A stretch of 64,000 nucleotides of DNA, from contig NZ_SHLX01000005.1 of assembly GCF_004764705.1 (NCBI RefSeq), forward strand, positions 186,001 through 250,000. Direction: 5' to 3'. The position numbers and the translations under genes are program-made. Positions within the stretch are counted from its first letter, which is position 1; each line of letters starts with the position of its first letter. The DNA is from Paenibacillus cymbidii. GTDB lineage: Bacteria > Bacillota > Bacilli > Paenibacillales > NBRC-103111. Shown here one piece after another: positions 45,135-53,701 of this stretch. The notes under the pieces were generated by a model that saw only the letters and a list, made by a program, of their open reading frames with translations, ran no database searches and was not told the origin of the DNA.

Positions 45135-46886
45135 TTATTGCTCGCCTCCGACAGGAATTCGGACTTCCACCAACAAGCCGCCGAGCGAGCCGGTATGCAG
45201 CCGAATGCCGGAATCTTCGCCGAAACGGATCACCAGACGACGGTGTACGTTGCGCAGCCCGGTGTTTTCGTCTGCCGGAACCGCTTCGGCGTAAAGAAGC
45301 GACCGCATGTGCGCCAGCTTCTCCTCGGTCAGACCGTCTCCGTTATCCTCGACCGTTATGATCAAATAGCCATCCTCGCTGCGAAAAGAAATAAACAATA
45401 GCCCGTTGCTTAATTTTTCCTCAAACGCATATTTATAGGCATTTTCCACGATCGGCTGGATGATCAGCTTCGGCACCTGCAAGCTTTTCAAATGCTCCTG
45501 CAGCTCTTCGACAAATACCTGCACCCTGTCTTCCACCAGCAACCGTTGAATCTCCACATAATTTTGCACATGATTCATTTCTTTGAAAAAAGAGATGCTA
45601 TCCTCGTCGCTCCGGGTCAGAAACTCGTAGTGCTGCCCGAGATAAAGGGCGAAGTCCGACGCCGACTTGTTCCGATTGCTCTGGATCAGCCGGTACAGCA
45701 CAAAAAAATTATTATAAAGAAAATGCGGGTTAATTTGCGATTGCAGCCGTTTCAGCTCCGTTTGCTGGTTGACCATTTTTTGCTCGTACACTTCCGTAAT
45801 CAAGGTTCTCAAATTGACGACCATCGTATTGAATCTGCCGTATATATAACGAAACTCGTCGTTTTTGGCATGCTCGATTGCAGTATGCAGCTGCCCGCGC
45901 TCCACATTGCGGAAGGAACCGACCAGCTTCTGCAGCGGCTGATGGAGCACGCGGTAAATCCAGTACGTAAACAGAATCACAATGCCAAGGGACAGCAGCG
46001 TCATGATCCAGAACAGCCACTTGTACATTTTCAGCGGATAGTAATATTCGTCGTCGGGGACGTATACGACCATAACGCTGTTAAACACCGCGGATTTCTT
46101 GAAGGCGGCGACATAATGGCGGCCGTCGATCGCCGCGTCCGTGATCAATCCTTTGTTCGCATCCGATTGCTGCGCCTTGGCATACATGACATCGCGCATC
46201 TGCTTGGCGTCCTTGGAGTAGCGCTCGCTCTGCAGGTCCCATGCGTCGCTGATCAGCATCGCCCCTCCGGCCTCGTAGGTGGCAATATTCTCAAGGAAGG
46301 AGTGCAGCTGGGAGAGGGACAGCTCGGCGGCAAGCAAAAACTGTTCTTCTCCTTGGCCATCCGGCAAATTGACGCTGTAATAATTGCCCATGAACAGGCG
46401 GTTGTTGATCGCCTTCCACAGCGGCCCGTTGGAAAACTCGCCGAGATGGTTGCCGATCAGCTCGATGGTGCTGTCGCTGGCAAGATGCAAATTCCAGTCC
46501 GGGAAGTCGACAATGACTTGATCCACGAACGTATTCATCGTTTGAACGTCGCCGGTAAACTTCTTCATCTCCAGCATAAACCCGACCTGGTCGTATTTAT
46601 CGGGGTGGCTCAGGCTGAACTGCACCGTTCGGATCGCCATCGCGACAGTAATCTGATCGATATAATAATCGATGCGGAGCATTTCCCGCTCGAGCTGCAG
46701 CAGGCCCCTATCCGCCGTCGCGAGCAGCGCGTCGCCCATTTCCCTCCGATTTTTCTCTTCTCCCCAGTTGATGATAAAGTACGCAATGAAATACAACGGG
46801 ATGAACACCGCAATGAACATGATCATCAGCTTGGAATAGATGGACGTATCCCTTCGCAGCAATCCGCTTGCCATTCGATTGCGCAT
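45135..46886 (-). CDS. Cache-type sensor histidine kinase without adjacent regulator
   Basis: Kinase of 583 residues. Membrane segment at about residues 18-40 (YSKLMIMFIAVFIPLYFIAY), extracellular sensor to about 290, second membrane segment (LFWIMTLLSLGIVILF), HAMP, and phosphorylation motif QINPHFLYNNFFVLYR near residue 385. ATP-binding signatures are PIVENAYKYAF, DNGDGL and GLRNVHRRL. ATG 46886 is preceded by GGGAGG. No response regulator adjoins it; the nearest one without a kinase lies at 55194-56861. It sits between the fourth binding protein and the esterase gene on the same strand and presumably senses the same substrate. Confidence 0.93.
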   Translation of the reverse strand: MRNRMASGLLRRDTSIYSKLMIMFIAVFIPLYFIAYFIINWGEEKNRREMGDALLATADRGLLQLEREMLRIDYYIDQITVAMAIRTVQFSLSHPDKYDQVGFMLEMKKFTGDVQTMNTFVDQVIVDFPDWNLHLASDSTIELIGNHLGEFSNGPLWKAINNRLFMGNYYSVNLPDGQGEEQFLLAAELSLSQLHSFLENIATYEAGGAMLISDAWDLQSERYSKDAKQMRDVMYAKAQQSDANKGLITDAAIDGRHYVAAFKKSAVFNSVMVVYVPDDEYYYPLKMYKWLFWIMTLLSLGIVILFTYWIYRVLHQPLQKLVGSFRNVERGQLHTAIEHAKNDEFRYIYGRFNTMVVNLRTLITEVYEQKMVNQQTELKRLQSQINPHFLYNNFFVLYRLIQSNRNKSASDFALYLGQHYEFLTRSDEDSISFFKEMNHVQNYVEIQRLLVEDRVQVFVEELQEHLKSLQVPKLIIQPIVENAYKYAFEEKLSNGLLFISFRSEDGYLIITVEDNGDGLTEEKLAHMRSLLYAEAVPADENTGLRNVHRRLVIRFGEDSGIRLHTGSLGGLLVEVRIPVGGEQ

Positions 46887-46941
46887 GATGCCTCCCGCCG
46901 CACGATTGTCCGGACGAATGCCGCACACCGTTCGGTGCGGA

Positions 46942-46975
46942 AAAGACAAGAGGCAGCCACCTAGTGGCGCCTCCT
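46942..46975 (-). terminator. Terminator-like hairpin after the fourth binding-protein gene
   Basis: GAGGC-A-GCCAC and GTGGC-G-CCTC form a stem of two blocks with a small loop, about 30 bases downstream of the binding-protein stop. On the minus strand TTGTCTTTT follows. A second inverted repeat (CCGCAC...GTGCGG) lies next to it. The kinase gene downstream would then depend on readthrough or its own promoter. Confidence 0.55.
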
Positions 46976-47003
46976 GATCGTATCTGTTCGCCTGGGCGTG
47001 CCC

Positions 47004-48539
47004 TTATTTCTTGGCTCTGTTCGATGCCGTCACGTGAATATCGTGAATATCCTTCATGCCGAGCTTGTTCAAGCCGTCGACATAATCGTTCCATTCGCTC
47101 ATCGGCCGTTTGCCGATCATGAATTTCGAGACGTTCTCCTCGGCGTACTTGCCGATCGCGGTTTGGATCAGCGACATCTTCTCGTTCTCCGCCGCGTTGA
47201 ATTTGGGTGCAACCTGCGGCGGAGCCAGGTACTTTACCGCCACATCGAACGCCTTCCTCGTATCCGGGCTCATCAGCGAATTGACCACGTCGCTGTCAAA
47301 CCACAGCTCGGTTCCGTTCGCCCGGATCCCGTATTTGTTGGTCAGCTCGAGCGCGTTGGTGATGCCGTTCATTTTTTTCTTGCCGTCGACGATGCTGTAG
47401 GTGACGCCTTCCTTGCCCCAACTGACCGCCTCTTTGCCTTCTTCGGTGAAGTGCCAGTCGATCAGATGAAACGCGCCTTCCTTGTTTTTGGCATCGGCGG
47501 TAACGGTCATGCCCATCTCGTACATGGCCGCGTAGCTGTTGAACGCGCCGCCGTTCGAGCCCGCCGGCGGAATCATCGACGACCACGTATAGTTCGGATC
47601 GGTTTTCCGGCCGACCGCCAGCCAGCCGTCGAGGTTGTCCAGGTAAGCGCTTTGGATGAACGCTTTGTTGTTATAGATCAGTTCGTTTCTTTGCTCGCTC
47701 TTCATGGTAAGGAAGTCCGGAGCGATCAGCTTCTCCTTGTAGGCGGTTGCAATGAACGTCACCAATTCTTTGTATTCGTCGGTTGCCGGTCCGTACACCC
47801 AATCTTTCTTCTTCGTGTCGTAGATCCATTCGCGGCTCGTATTGAACGACGCGGAAAGCAGCCCCGGCGCCCAACCGTCGAATACGAACGGATAGCTGTC
47901 GGGATACAGCTTCTTCAGCTCCCGCATCACATCGAGAAATTCCGTGTAGTTGGTCGGCGTTTTCAGGTTGTGCTTCTTGAAGATGTCTTCCCGGTAAAAA
48001 AACGAGGAGTCCAACTGCGAGTAGGCGCCCGGGTTGGGCGTCATATACAGCGCCCCTTCGGAATCGACCAGCAATTTGTAGTAGTCCGGATTTTTGTCGA
48101 GCCACTTTTTGAAATTGGGCATCTTGTCCATGTACTTGTTCAAGTCGAGCAGGAAGCCGTCCTGACCTGCTTTGTTGGCGCGTCTGGACGGTTCTACGTA
48201 CATCATATCAGGAAGGTTGCCGGATGCCAAAGTCAACTCCCATGCTTCCCAGAATTGCCCGGGGTAGGCGCTTGGCTTGATTTGCACGCCCGCCTTTTCG
48301 CGATAAATGTCCCAGATCAGCCAGTTGTCCTTGAATGGAGCGCTTGGGTGGCTTTTGTAAATCGCCGTCACCGATCCCCAATCCTTCTGGGTCGGCTTGG
48401 CGGACGTTGCGGGCGGATTCGTCTTCTTGTCCGAAGCCGGGGCCGGCTGGTCCGAGGATTTCGTACCGCCGCTGCTGCATGCGACCGTAACCGCAAGCGA
48501 CAAAATGAGAATAAACAGCATGCCTGTCCATCTTTTCAT
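47004..48539 (-). CDS. Extracellular solute-binding lipoprotein, fourth importer
   Basis: Solute-binding protein of 511 residues of the LipO/YtcQ class. Signal peptide MKRWTG plus hydrophobic core ends in the lipobox VTVAC, with Cys21 lipidated, and a polar linker follows. The ATG at 48539 was chosen because AAGGAG lies 11 bases upstream; a GTG four codons earlier is possible. Its permeases are not adjacent but lie on the other strand at 52760-54585, in a divergent operon. A good promoter lies directly upstream. Confidence 0.92.
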   Translation of the reverse strand: MKRWTGMLFILILSLAVTVACSSGGTKSSDQPAPASDKKTNPPATSAKPTQKDWGSVTAIYKSHPSAPFKDNWLIWDIYREKAGVQIKPSAYPGQFWEAWELTLASGNLPDMMYVEPSRRANKAGQDGFLLDLNKYMDKMPNFKKWLDKNPDYYKLLVDSEGALYMTPNPGAYSQLDSSFFYREDIFKKHNLKTPTNYTEFLDVMRELKKLYPDSYPFVFDGWAPGLLSASFNTSREWIYDTKKKDWVYGPATDEYKELVTFIATAYKEKLIAPDFLTMKSEQRNELIYNNKAFIQSAYLDNLDGWLAVGRKTDPNYTWSSMIPPAGSNGGAFNSYAAMYEMGMTVTADAKNKEGAFHLIDWHFTEEGKEAVSWGKEGVTYSIVDGKKKMNGITNALELTNKYGIRANGTELWFDSDVVNSLMSPDTRKAFDVAVKYLAPPQVAPKFNAAENEKMSLIQTAIGKYAEENVSKFMIGKRPMSEWNDYVDGLNKLGMKDIHDIHVTASNRAKK

Positions 48540-48907
48540 TCGTCTCAACACTCCTTAATCCCTTATTATTGTACAACAACCGCCTCTCCAATCAACCGGC
48601 AAACGATCCCCCTTCCTTTCGTCATGACGAGCCCCTGTTGTGTGATCAATCCCTTGGCCATGCAGCCGCAACATTCGATATCGAGGGATTCTGCTCATTA
48701 TTATACGGATCGGCTATAGCGCCGAATATAAGCTACTCATGACTTTTATGTACAGTACATGACCATGCGGAGTGCCGAAAGCGCGCCGAAAATTTTTTTG
48801 TCATTAACATTATATCAATGTAAAAAGTAGTCTATATCCCGCCCGAATCGCTGCCTTCTATACTGGATGTGGATACGAAAAGACATGAACCCGAAGGAGT
48901 TTTGCGC
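48540..48907. promoter_or_regulatory. Divergent control region of the fourth importer locus
   Basis: Besides the minus-strand promoter, it has ATGTACAGTACAT (48748-48760, inverted repeat around a central A) and ACATT-ATATC-AATGT (48807-48821). Plus-strand TTGTCA at 48799 and TATACT at about 48860 could be promoter parts for the isomerase operon but are not well spaced with each other. Confidence 0.5.
48568..48595 (-). promoter_or_regulatory. Sigma-A-type promoter of the fourth binding-protein gene
   Basis: Minus strand TTGATT (48590-48595), 16-base spacer, TACAAT (48568-48573), 29 bases upstream of the start codon. Confidence 0.6.
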
Positions 48908-49744
48908 ATGCTAAAAGGTGTGAATCAATGGTGCTTTCCCGAAGGAACGCCCCTGGATTCGGTATTGGCCGTCAGCAAAGAGGCCGGTTATGACGCCATC
49001 GAATTGAATCTGCACGAAAGCGCCCATGCGGTTGGGCTGCATAAGGATATGACGGCTGCGCAGGCCGAGGCGGTCGGCGAACAAGTGCGCAGCCGCGGGC
49101 TGCAGCTCCGCAGCTTGTCGTGCGGCTTGTTCGGGAGCATGCCGCTCTCTTCCCCCGACGAATCCGTCCGGGAAAACGGGAGGAAGCTGATCGAGAAGCA
49201 GATTGAATTGGCGGCGCTGCTGGGCATCCGTTCCGTTCTGGTGATTCCCGGTTTTGTCAACAACGACGTTTCGTATGAGCAATGCTACACCCGCAGCCTG
49301 GAGGAGCTGAAGCGCATCGTCCCGTTGGCCGAACGTCGCCAGGTGCTTGTCGGCATCGAGAACGTCGGAAACCGCTTCCTGCTCTCCCCGCTGGAGATGA
49401 TTCGTTATATCGATGCGCTGGATTCGCCCCAAGTCGGCTCCTATTTTGACGTCGGCAACGTGCTGCCCTTCGGCGGCATTCCGCAGATGTGGATCCGGCT
49501 GCTGCGTCACCGGATTTTTAATGTGCATGTCAAGGATTTCCGTCTCCGGGTCGGGAATGCGAACGGGCTTGTCCCGCTGCTCGCCGGCGACGTGGATTGG
49601 AAGATGGTCCGCGAAGCGCTGGTCGAGGTCGGCTACGACGATACCGTTACGGCGGAAATTTCGCCGTATGCGCAGGATCCATACCAGGCGGTTTACGACA
49701 GCGCGCGCCATATCGCGGTCATTCTCGGCGGCGCGGCTCGCTGA
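48908..49744 (+). CDS. Sugar phosphate isomerase/epimerase-family TIM barrel
   Basis: Xylose-isomerase-like barrel of 278 residues (start ATG 48908, GAAGGAG 8 bases upstream). Family metal ligands are likely Glu in VGIENVGNR near residue 155, the Asp/His pair in GSYFDVGNVL near 182, NVHVKDFRLR near 210 and the final Glu in VTAEISPY near 250. It is the first gene of a plus-strand operon with three Gfo/Idh dehydrogenases and two permeases. In such company, isomerisation or elimination of a keto-sugar produced by the dehydrogenases is plausible, as in known 3-keto-glycoside-cleaving systems. Exact reaction unknown. Confidence 0.85.
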   Translation: MLKGVNQWCFPEGTPLDSVLAVSKEAGYDAIELNLHESAHAVGLHKDMTAAQAEAVGEQVRSRGLQLRSLSCGLFGSMPLSSPDESVRENGRKLIEKQIELAALLGIRSVLVIPGFVNNDVSYEQCYTRSLEELKRIVPLAERRQVLVGIENVGNRFLLSPLEMIRYIDALDSPQVGSYFDVGNVLPFGGIPQMWIRLLRHRIFNVHVKDFRLRVGNANGLVPLLAGDVDWKMVREALVEVGYDDTVTAEISPYAQDPYQAVYDSARHIAVILGGAAR

Positions 49745-49770
49745 CTACTATTTTAAAAGGAGATGCTGGG

Positions 49771-50754
49771 ATGACAGTAAAAGTTGCTTTGATAGGGACG
49801 GGCGGCATCGCCAAAGGCCACCGGGAGCATATCGCCGCCAATGACAAGGCGAAGCTTGTTGCAGTTTGCGACATCCACAAGGAAACGGCGGAGCGGGTTG
49901 CCGGAGAGCATGGCGTATCTGCTTACACCGATTATGCGGTCATGCTGGAGAAGGAGAACATCGACGCCGTTTTCCTCTGCGTCCCTCCCTTCGCCCACGG
50001 CACCATCGAAGAAGAACTGGCGGCAAAGGGCATCCACCTGTTTTCGGAAAAACCGATCGGCCTTGATCCCGCGATTGCGGAAAAAAAGCTGGCGGTTATC
50101 AAGAAGGCGGGCATCCTCACTTCGACGGGATATTGCCTGCGCTATCTAGATATTGTCGAACAAGCCCTCGATTATTTGCGGGACAAAACGATCGCCATGA
50201 CGCACGCCCACTACTTGTGCGGACTGGTGGAGACTCCCTGGTGGCGGGTCATGGCCAAGTCCGGCGGCCAATTGGTCGAGCAGACGACGCATATCGTCGA
50301 CTTGATCCGTTGTTTGGCCGGCGAGATTGAGCGTGTCTATGCCAGCGCGGCACTGCGGGTTATGGGAGATGTGGAAAACCTCGATATACCGGACGTCTGC
50401 AGCGTCAACCTGACATTCGCCTCCGGCGCCGTCGGCAGCCTCGACTCCAGCTTCACGCAGCCGGACATGAGGACGGCCGCCGAAGTATTCGGCAGGGATT
50501 TTCGGCTGGGCATTTACAAGAACCGGTTGATCATCCGGGACAAGAGCGGGGAGCGGGAAGTGGCCGCGACGGTCAATCCGTACAAGGCGCAAGACGATGC
50601 TTTCATCGACGCGATCCTGACAGGCGATGCCGGGAAAATCAAAGTCCCTTACGAGGAAGCGCTCCGCTCCTTGCGTGTATCCGTCGCCGCCAATCAATCC
50701 GCCGCAAGCGGGCTGCCGGTCGTGCTGGAGCCGTCCGGTCGCAGCGGGAGGTAA
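49771..50754 (+). CDS. Gfo/Idh/MocA-family oxidoreductase, tandem member 1
   Basis: Dehydrogenase of 327 residues. Cofactor motif IGTGGIAKGH at residues 8-17, signature lysine in SEKPIGLD near residue 95, active-site region SGGQLVEQTTHIVDLIRCL near residue 170, with the His expected for catalysis. ATG 49771 is preceded by AAAAGGAG, 26 bases after the isomerase stop. It is the first of three tandem paralogues, which differ clearly in sequence and so probably carry out successive or alternative redox steps on one sugar. Confidence 0.9.
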   Translation: MTVKVALIGTGGIAKGHREHIAANDKAKLVAVCDIHKETAERVAGEHGVSAYTDYAVMLEKENIDAVFLCVPPFAHGTIEEELAAKGIHLFSEKPIGLDPAIAEKKLAVIKKAGILTSTGYCLRYLDIVEQALDYLRDKTIAMTHAHYLCGLVETPWWRVMAKSGGQLVEQTTHIVDLIRCLAGEIERVYASAALRVMGDVENLDIPDVCSVNLTFASGAVGSLDSSFTQPDMRTAAEVFGRDFRLGIYKNRLIIRDKSGEREVAATVNPYKAQDDAFIDAILTGDAGKIKVPYEEALRSLRVSVAANQSAASGLPVVLEPSGRSGR

Positions 50755-50758
50755 CCCG

Positions 50759-51769
50759 ATGCCGAAGGTAGCCTTGATCGGGCTCGGAACGATGGGCCGC
50801 CTCCATGCCGAAACATGGCATAACATGGACGGCGTCGAATTGGCCGCCGTTTGCTCCGGCTCGCCGGAAGCGGCAAGGGCGGCAGCCGCCCGTTACGGCG
50901 CCGCCGCATTCGCGGACGTCGACGCGTTGTTCGCGGACGGCCGGTTCGACATCGTCGACATTTGTTTGCCCACTGCGCTCCACAAGGAAGTGGCGATTCG
51001 CGCCGCCGCGCACGGGAAACACGTCATTTGCGAAAAACCGCTCGCCTTGCATGAGCAAGACGCCCGGGAAATAGCCGAAGCCTGCGCCAGGCACAAGGTG
51101 CGTTTGTTTGTCGGTCACGTGCTTCGCTTCTGCCCCGAATACGAGCAAGCCCGAACGCTGACACGTGGCGGCGCGCTTGGGCCTGTCGGCGTCGTCCACC
51201 TGTCGAGGTCGGGCGTTTATCCGCTGGGCTCCGGCGACTGGTATGCCGATGTCCGCCGAAGCGGCGGCCTGGCGCTCGATATGCTGATCCACGATCTGGA
51301 TTGGCTGCTCTGGACATTCGGCCGAGCCGAGCGGGTAGCCGCCCGGCGCGTCTGCCGCGGAGACAAGGACCGGCGGGTGGAGCTCGTATCGGCGACGATT
51401 CGTATGGAAGGCGGAGCCATCGCGTTGGTCAAAGGAAGCTGGGCTTATCCGCCGTTCGAAACGTCCTTTGAAATTGCCGGCAAGGAGGGCGTGCTCGTCC
51501 ATCATAGCGGCGCCTCCGCTCCCTTGTCGTTCAAGAAGCCGCCCTCGTCCGGCGAAGAACGGCGCGACGCCGTATCGATCCCGGATATATGGCTGGCCGA
51601 AGACCCGATGACGCGTCAATTGGCGCATTTTATCGCTTGCATCGCAACCGGCAAGCCGGCCCTGGTTACGCCCGAAGACGCGATCCGCGCCATTCGGCTG
51701 TGCGAAGCCGTCAACCTTGCCGCCGAAACCGGCCAACCGGTCGATACGGGAAAGGAGCTCCGTCCATGA
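50759..51769 (+). CDS. Gfo/Idh/MocA-family oxidoreductase, tandem member 2
   Basis: Dehydrogenase of 336 residues. Cofactor motif IGLGTMGRLH at residues 7-16, lysine signature CEKPLALH near residue 95, and SGGLALDMLIHDLDWLLW near residue 165 with the catalytic His candidate. ATG 50759 lies four bases after the preceding stop, with GGGAGG overlapping the previous gene end, so translation is probably coupled. The stop overlaps the next start codon (ATGA). Confidence 0.9.
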   Translation: MPKVALIGLGTMGRLHAETWHNMDGVELAAVCSGSPEAARAAAARYGAAAFADVDALFADGRFDIVDICLPTALHKEVAIRAAAHGKHVICEKPLALHEQDAREIAEACARHKVRLFVGHVLRFCPEYEQARTLTRGGALGPVGVVHLSRSGVYPLGSGDWYADVRRSGGLALDMLIHDLDWLLWTFGRAERVAARRVCRGDKDRRVELVSATIRMEGGAIALVKGSWAYPPFETSFEIAGKEGVLVHHSGASAPLSFKKPPSSGEERRDAVSIPDIWLAEDPMTRQLAHFIACIATGKPALVTPEDAIRAIRLCEAVNLAAETGQPVDTGKELRP

Positions 51770-52767
51770 AACGCATCGGAATCGTCAGCTTCGCGCACAT
51801 GCACGCGCACAGCTATGCGGCTGCGGTCGCGAGGAACCCCGAAGCGCAGCTTGCGGCGATCTGGGATGAGGAGGAAACGCGCGGCCGGGAGGCGGCCAGG
51901 CAATATGGCGGCACCTATTATCGTTGCCTGGAGGACATGCTGCTGTCGGCGCAGCTCGAGGCCGTGATCGTTTGCTCGGAAAATGCGCGCCATTGCGAGC
52001 ATGTGATGGCAGCGGCCCGCGCCGGCATACATGTGCTGTGCGAAAAGCCGCTCGCGACGGACATCCGCCAGGCCGAGGAAATGGTCCGGTATTGCGCCGA
52101 GCGGGGAATCGCGCTTTCCGTCGCCTACCCGGTCAGACACGCCTATACGATCCGCAAGCTGAAGGAAATGATCGAAGAAGGCGCTTTTGGCGACATCGTG
52201 GCCGTCCACGGCACCAATCGGGGGAAAAAACCGGGCGGCTGGTTTATCGACGCCAAGCTGTCGGGCGGCGGTGCGGCGATCGACCACATCGTGCATCTGG
52301 CCGACATTTACCGTTATTTGCTGGCTGCCGAAGCCAAACGGGTGTATGCCGAGCTGGACACGGCATTCGGCGACACGGACGTCGAGGATTGCGGCATCGT
52401 CATGATCGAGTTCGATAATGGCGTACTTGCCACCATCGATCCCAGCTGGTCGCGGCCCGACGCTTTTCCGACATGGGGGGACTTCACCCTGGAGATTGTC
52501 GGCACGCGCCTATCCGCAACGCTCGACGTGATGAAGCAATCTTCCGTGCTTTACGGCAGCGGCGCCGTCGAATGGAAGCTTTGGCTCGATGACGTCGACC
52601 AGGCGATGATCGACGCGTTTATCGGCTGCCTCTCACAAGGCGCGGTGCCGCTGCCGATGGCCGACGGACATGCCGGCTTGCAATCGCTGAAGATCGTCAA
52701 GGCAGCTTATCGCTCCAATGCCGAATCCCGGTATTGCGAAATGGAGGCAGGTGTTCGACATGGCTGA
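51766..52767 (+). CDS. Gfo/Idh/MocA-family oxidoreductase, tandem member 3
   Basis: Dehydrogenase of 333 residues. The N-terminal strand leads into SFAHMHAHSY instead of the usual GxGxxG, a variant seen in one branch of this family. The signature lysine is in CEKPLATD near residue 94, and SGGGAAIDHIVHLADIYRYL near residue 165 supplies the His-Asp pair. The ATG overlaps the previous stop and the gene end overlaps the first permease gene by eight bases. The variant glycine loop may alter cofactor choice; this is inference. Confidence 0.88.
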   Translation: MKRIGIVSFAHMHAHSYAAAVARNPEAQLAAIWDEEETRGREAARQYGGTYYRCLEDMLLSAQLEAVIVCSENARHCEHVMAAARAGIHVLCEKPLATDIRQAEEMVRYCAERGIALSVAYPVRHAYTIRKLKEMIEEGAFGDIVAVHGTNRGKKPGGWFIDAKLSGGGAAIDHIVHLADIYRYLLAAEAKRVYAELDTAFGDTDVEDCGIVMIEFDNGVLATIDPSWSRPDAFPTWGDFTLEIVGTRLSATLDVMKQSSVLYGSGAVEWKLWLDDVDQAMIDAFIGCLSQGAVPLPMADGHAGLQSLKIVKAAYRSNAESRYCEMEAGVRHG

Positions 52768-53701
52768 ACCGGAGTCGCACGTCCCCATCCTGGGCAAAAC
52801 AAGCTATTGGCGGCGGGTGATCGCAAGCAAATATTTGATTCTCATGTTCCTGCCTACGCTGGTTTATTATGTGCTTTTTCAGTATTTGCCGATGTTCGGG
52901 ATCGCGATCGCCTTCAAAAATTACAACGTCAGAAAAGGTGTCTGGGGAAGCGATTGGGTCGGCTTCCGGTACTTCGAGCTCTTTTTCAGCACGCCCGATT
53001 TTCTGATTCTGCTCAAGAATACGTTTCTGCTCGGTTTGTACAGCGTGATTTGGGGCTTCCCCGCTCCGCTGCTGCTTGCGCTGCTGATCAATGAAATCAG
53101 AAGCTCGGTCTTCAAACGATTCGTCCAGACAGTCAGCTATTTGCCCCACTTTATTTCCAATGTCGTCGTGGTGAGCATGCTGACGATGTTCCTCTCCCCG
53201 TCGGGAGGATTGATCAATACGATTATCGGCTTGTTTGGCGTCGAGCCGGTTTATTTTCTGTCGCTTCCCGAGGCGTTTCGAACGATCTACATTTCCTCCG
53301 GCATTTGGCAGAGCGTCGGCTGGGGGACCATCATTTATCTTGCTGCGCTGACGACCGTCGATCCGCATCTTTACGAAGCGGCCGATATCGACGGAGCCGG
53401 AAGGTGGAAGAAGATCTGGCATATTTCCATGCCGTCGATCTCCTCCGTTATCGTCCTGCTGCTGATCCTGAATATCGGCGGCCTGCTGTCGACCGGATTC
53501 GAGAAGGTGTTCCTGCTGTACAATCCGTTGACTTATGAAACCGCGGATATCATTTCGACCTACACGTATCGCGTCGGGCTTGTGAACGGCAACTTCAGCT
53601 ACGCCGCCGCGATCGGGGTGTTCAACGGCGTCACGAACCTGTTGCTGCTTCTGGCTGCCAATTCTATTTCCAAGAAATACAAAGAGGTCAGCTTATGGTA
53701 G
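52760..53701 (+). CDS. Sugar ABC transporter permease, LplB/YteP type, fourth importer
   Basis: Permease of 313 residues. Characteristic FQYLPMFGIAIAFKNYNVRKGVWG-type region follows the first membrane helix, then WVGFRYFELFF, and the EAA loop is EAADIDGAGRWKKIWHISMP. C-terminus KKYKEVSLW is typical. The ATG at 52760 overlaps the dehydrogenase gene, with GGAGG and CAGGTG upstream. It forms one importer with the next permease and, most likely, with the binding protein encoded divergently at 47004-48539. Confidence 0.94.
   Translation: MAEPESHVPILGKTSYWRRVIASKYLILMFLPTLVYYVLFQYLPMFGIAIAFKNYNVRKGVWGSDWVGFRYFELFFSTPDFLILLKNTFLLGLYSVIWGFPAPLLLALLINEIRSSVFKRFVQTVSYLPHFISNVVVVSMLTMFLSPSGGLINTIIGLFGVEPVYFLSLPEAFRTIYISSGIWQSVGWGTIIYLAALTTVDPHLYEAADIDGAGRWKKIWHISMPSISSVIVLLLILNIGGLLSTGFEKVFLLYNPLTYETADIISTYTYRVGLVNGNFSYAAAIGVFNGVTNLLLLLAANSISKKYKEVSLW

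Noticed and set aside
45135..46886. Kinase with a fused or overlapping regulator
   Set aside because: The reading frame ends after the ATPase domain and the next gene is an esterase; no receiver domain is present.
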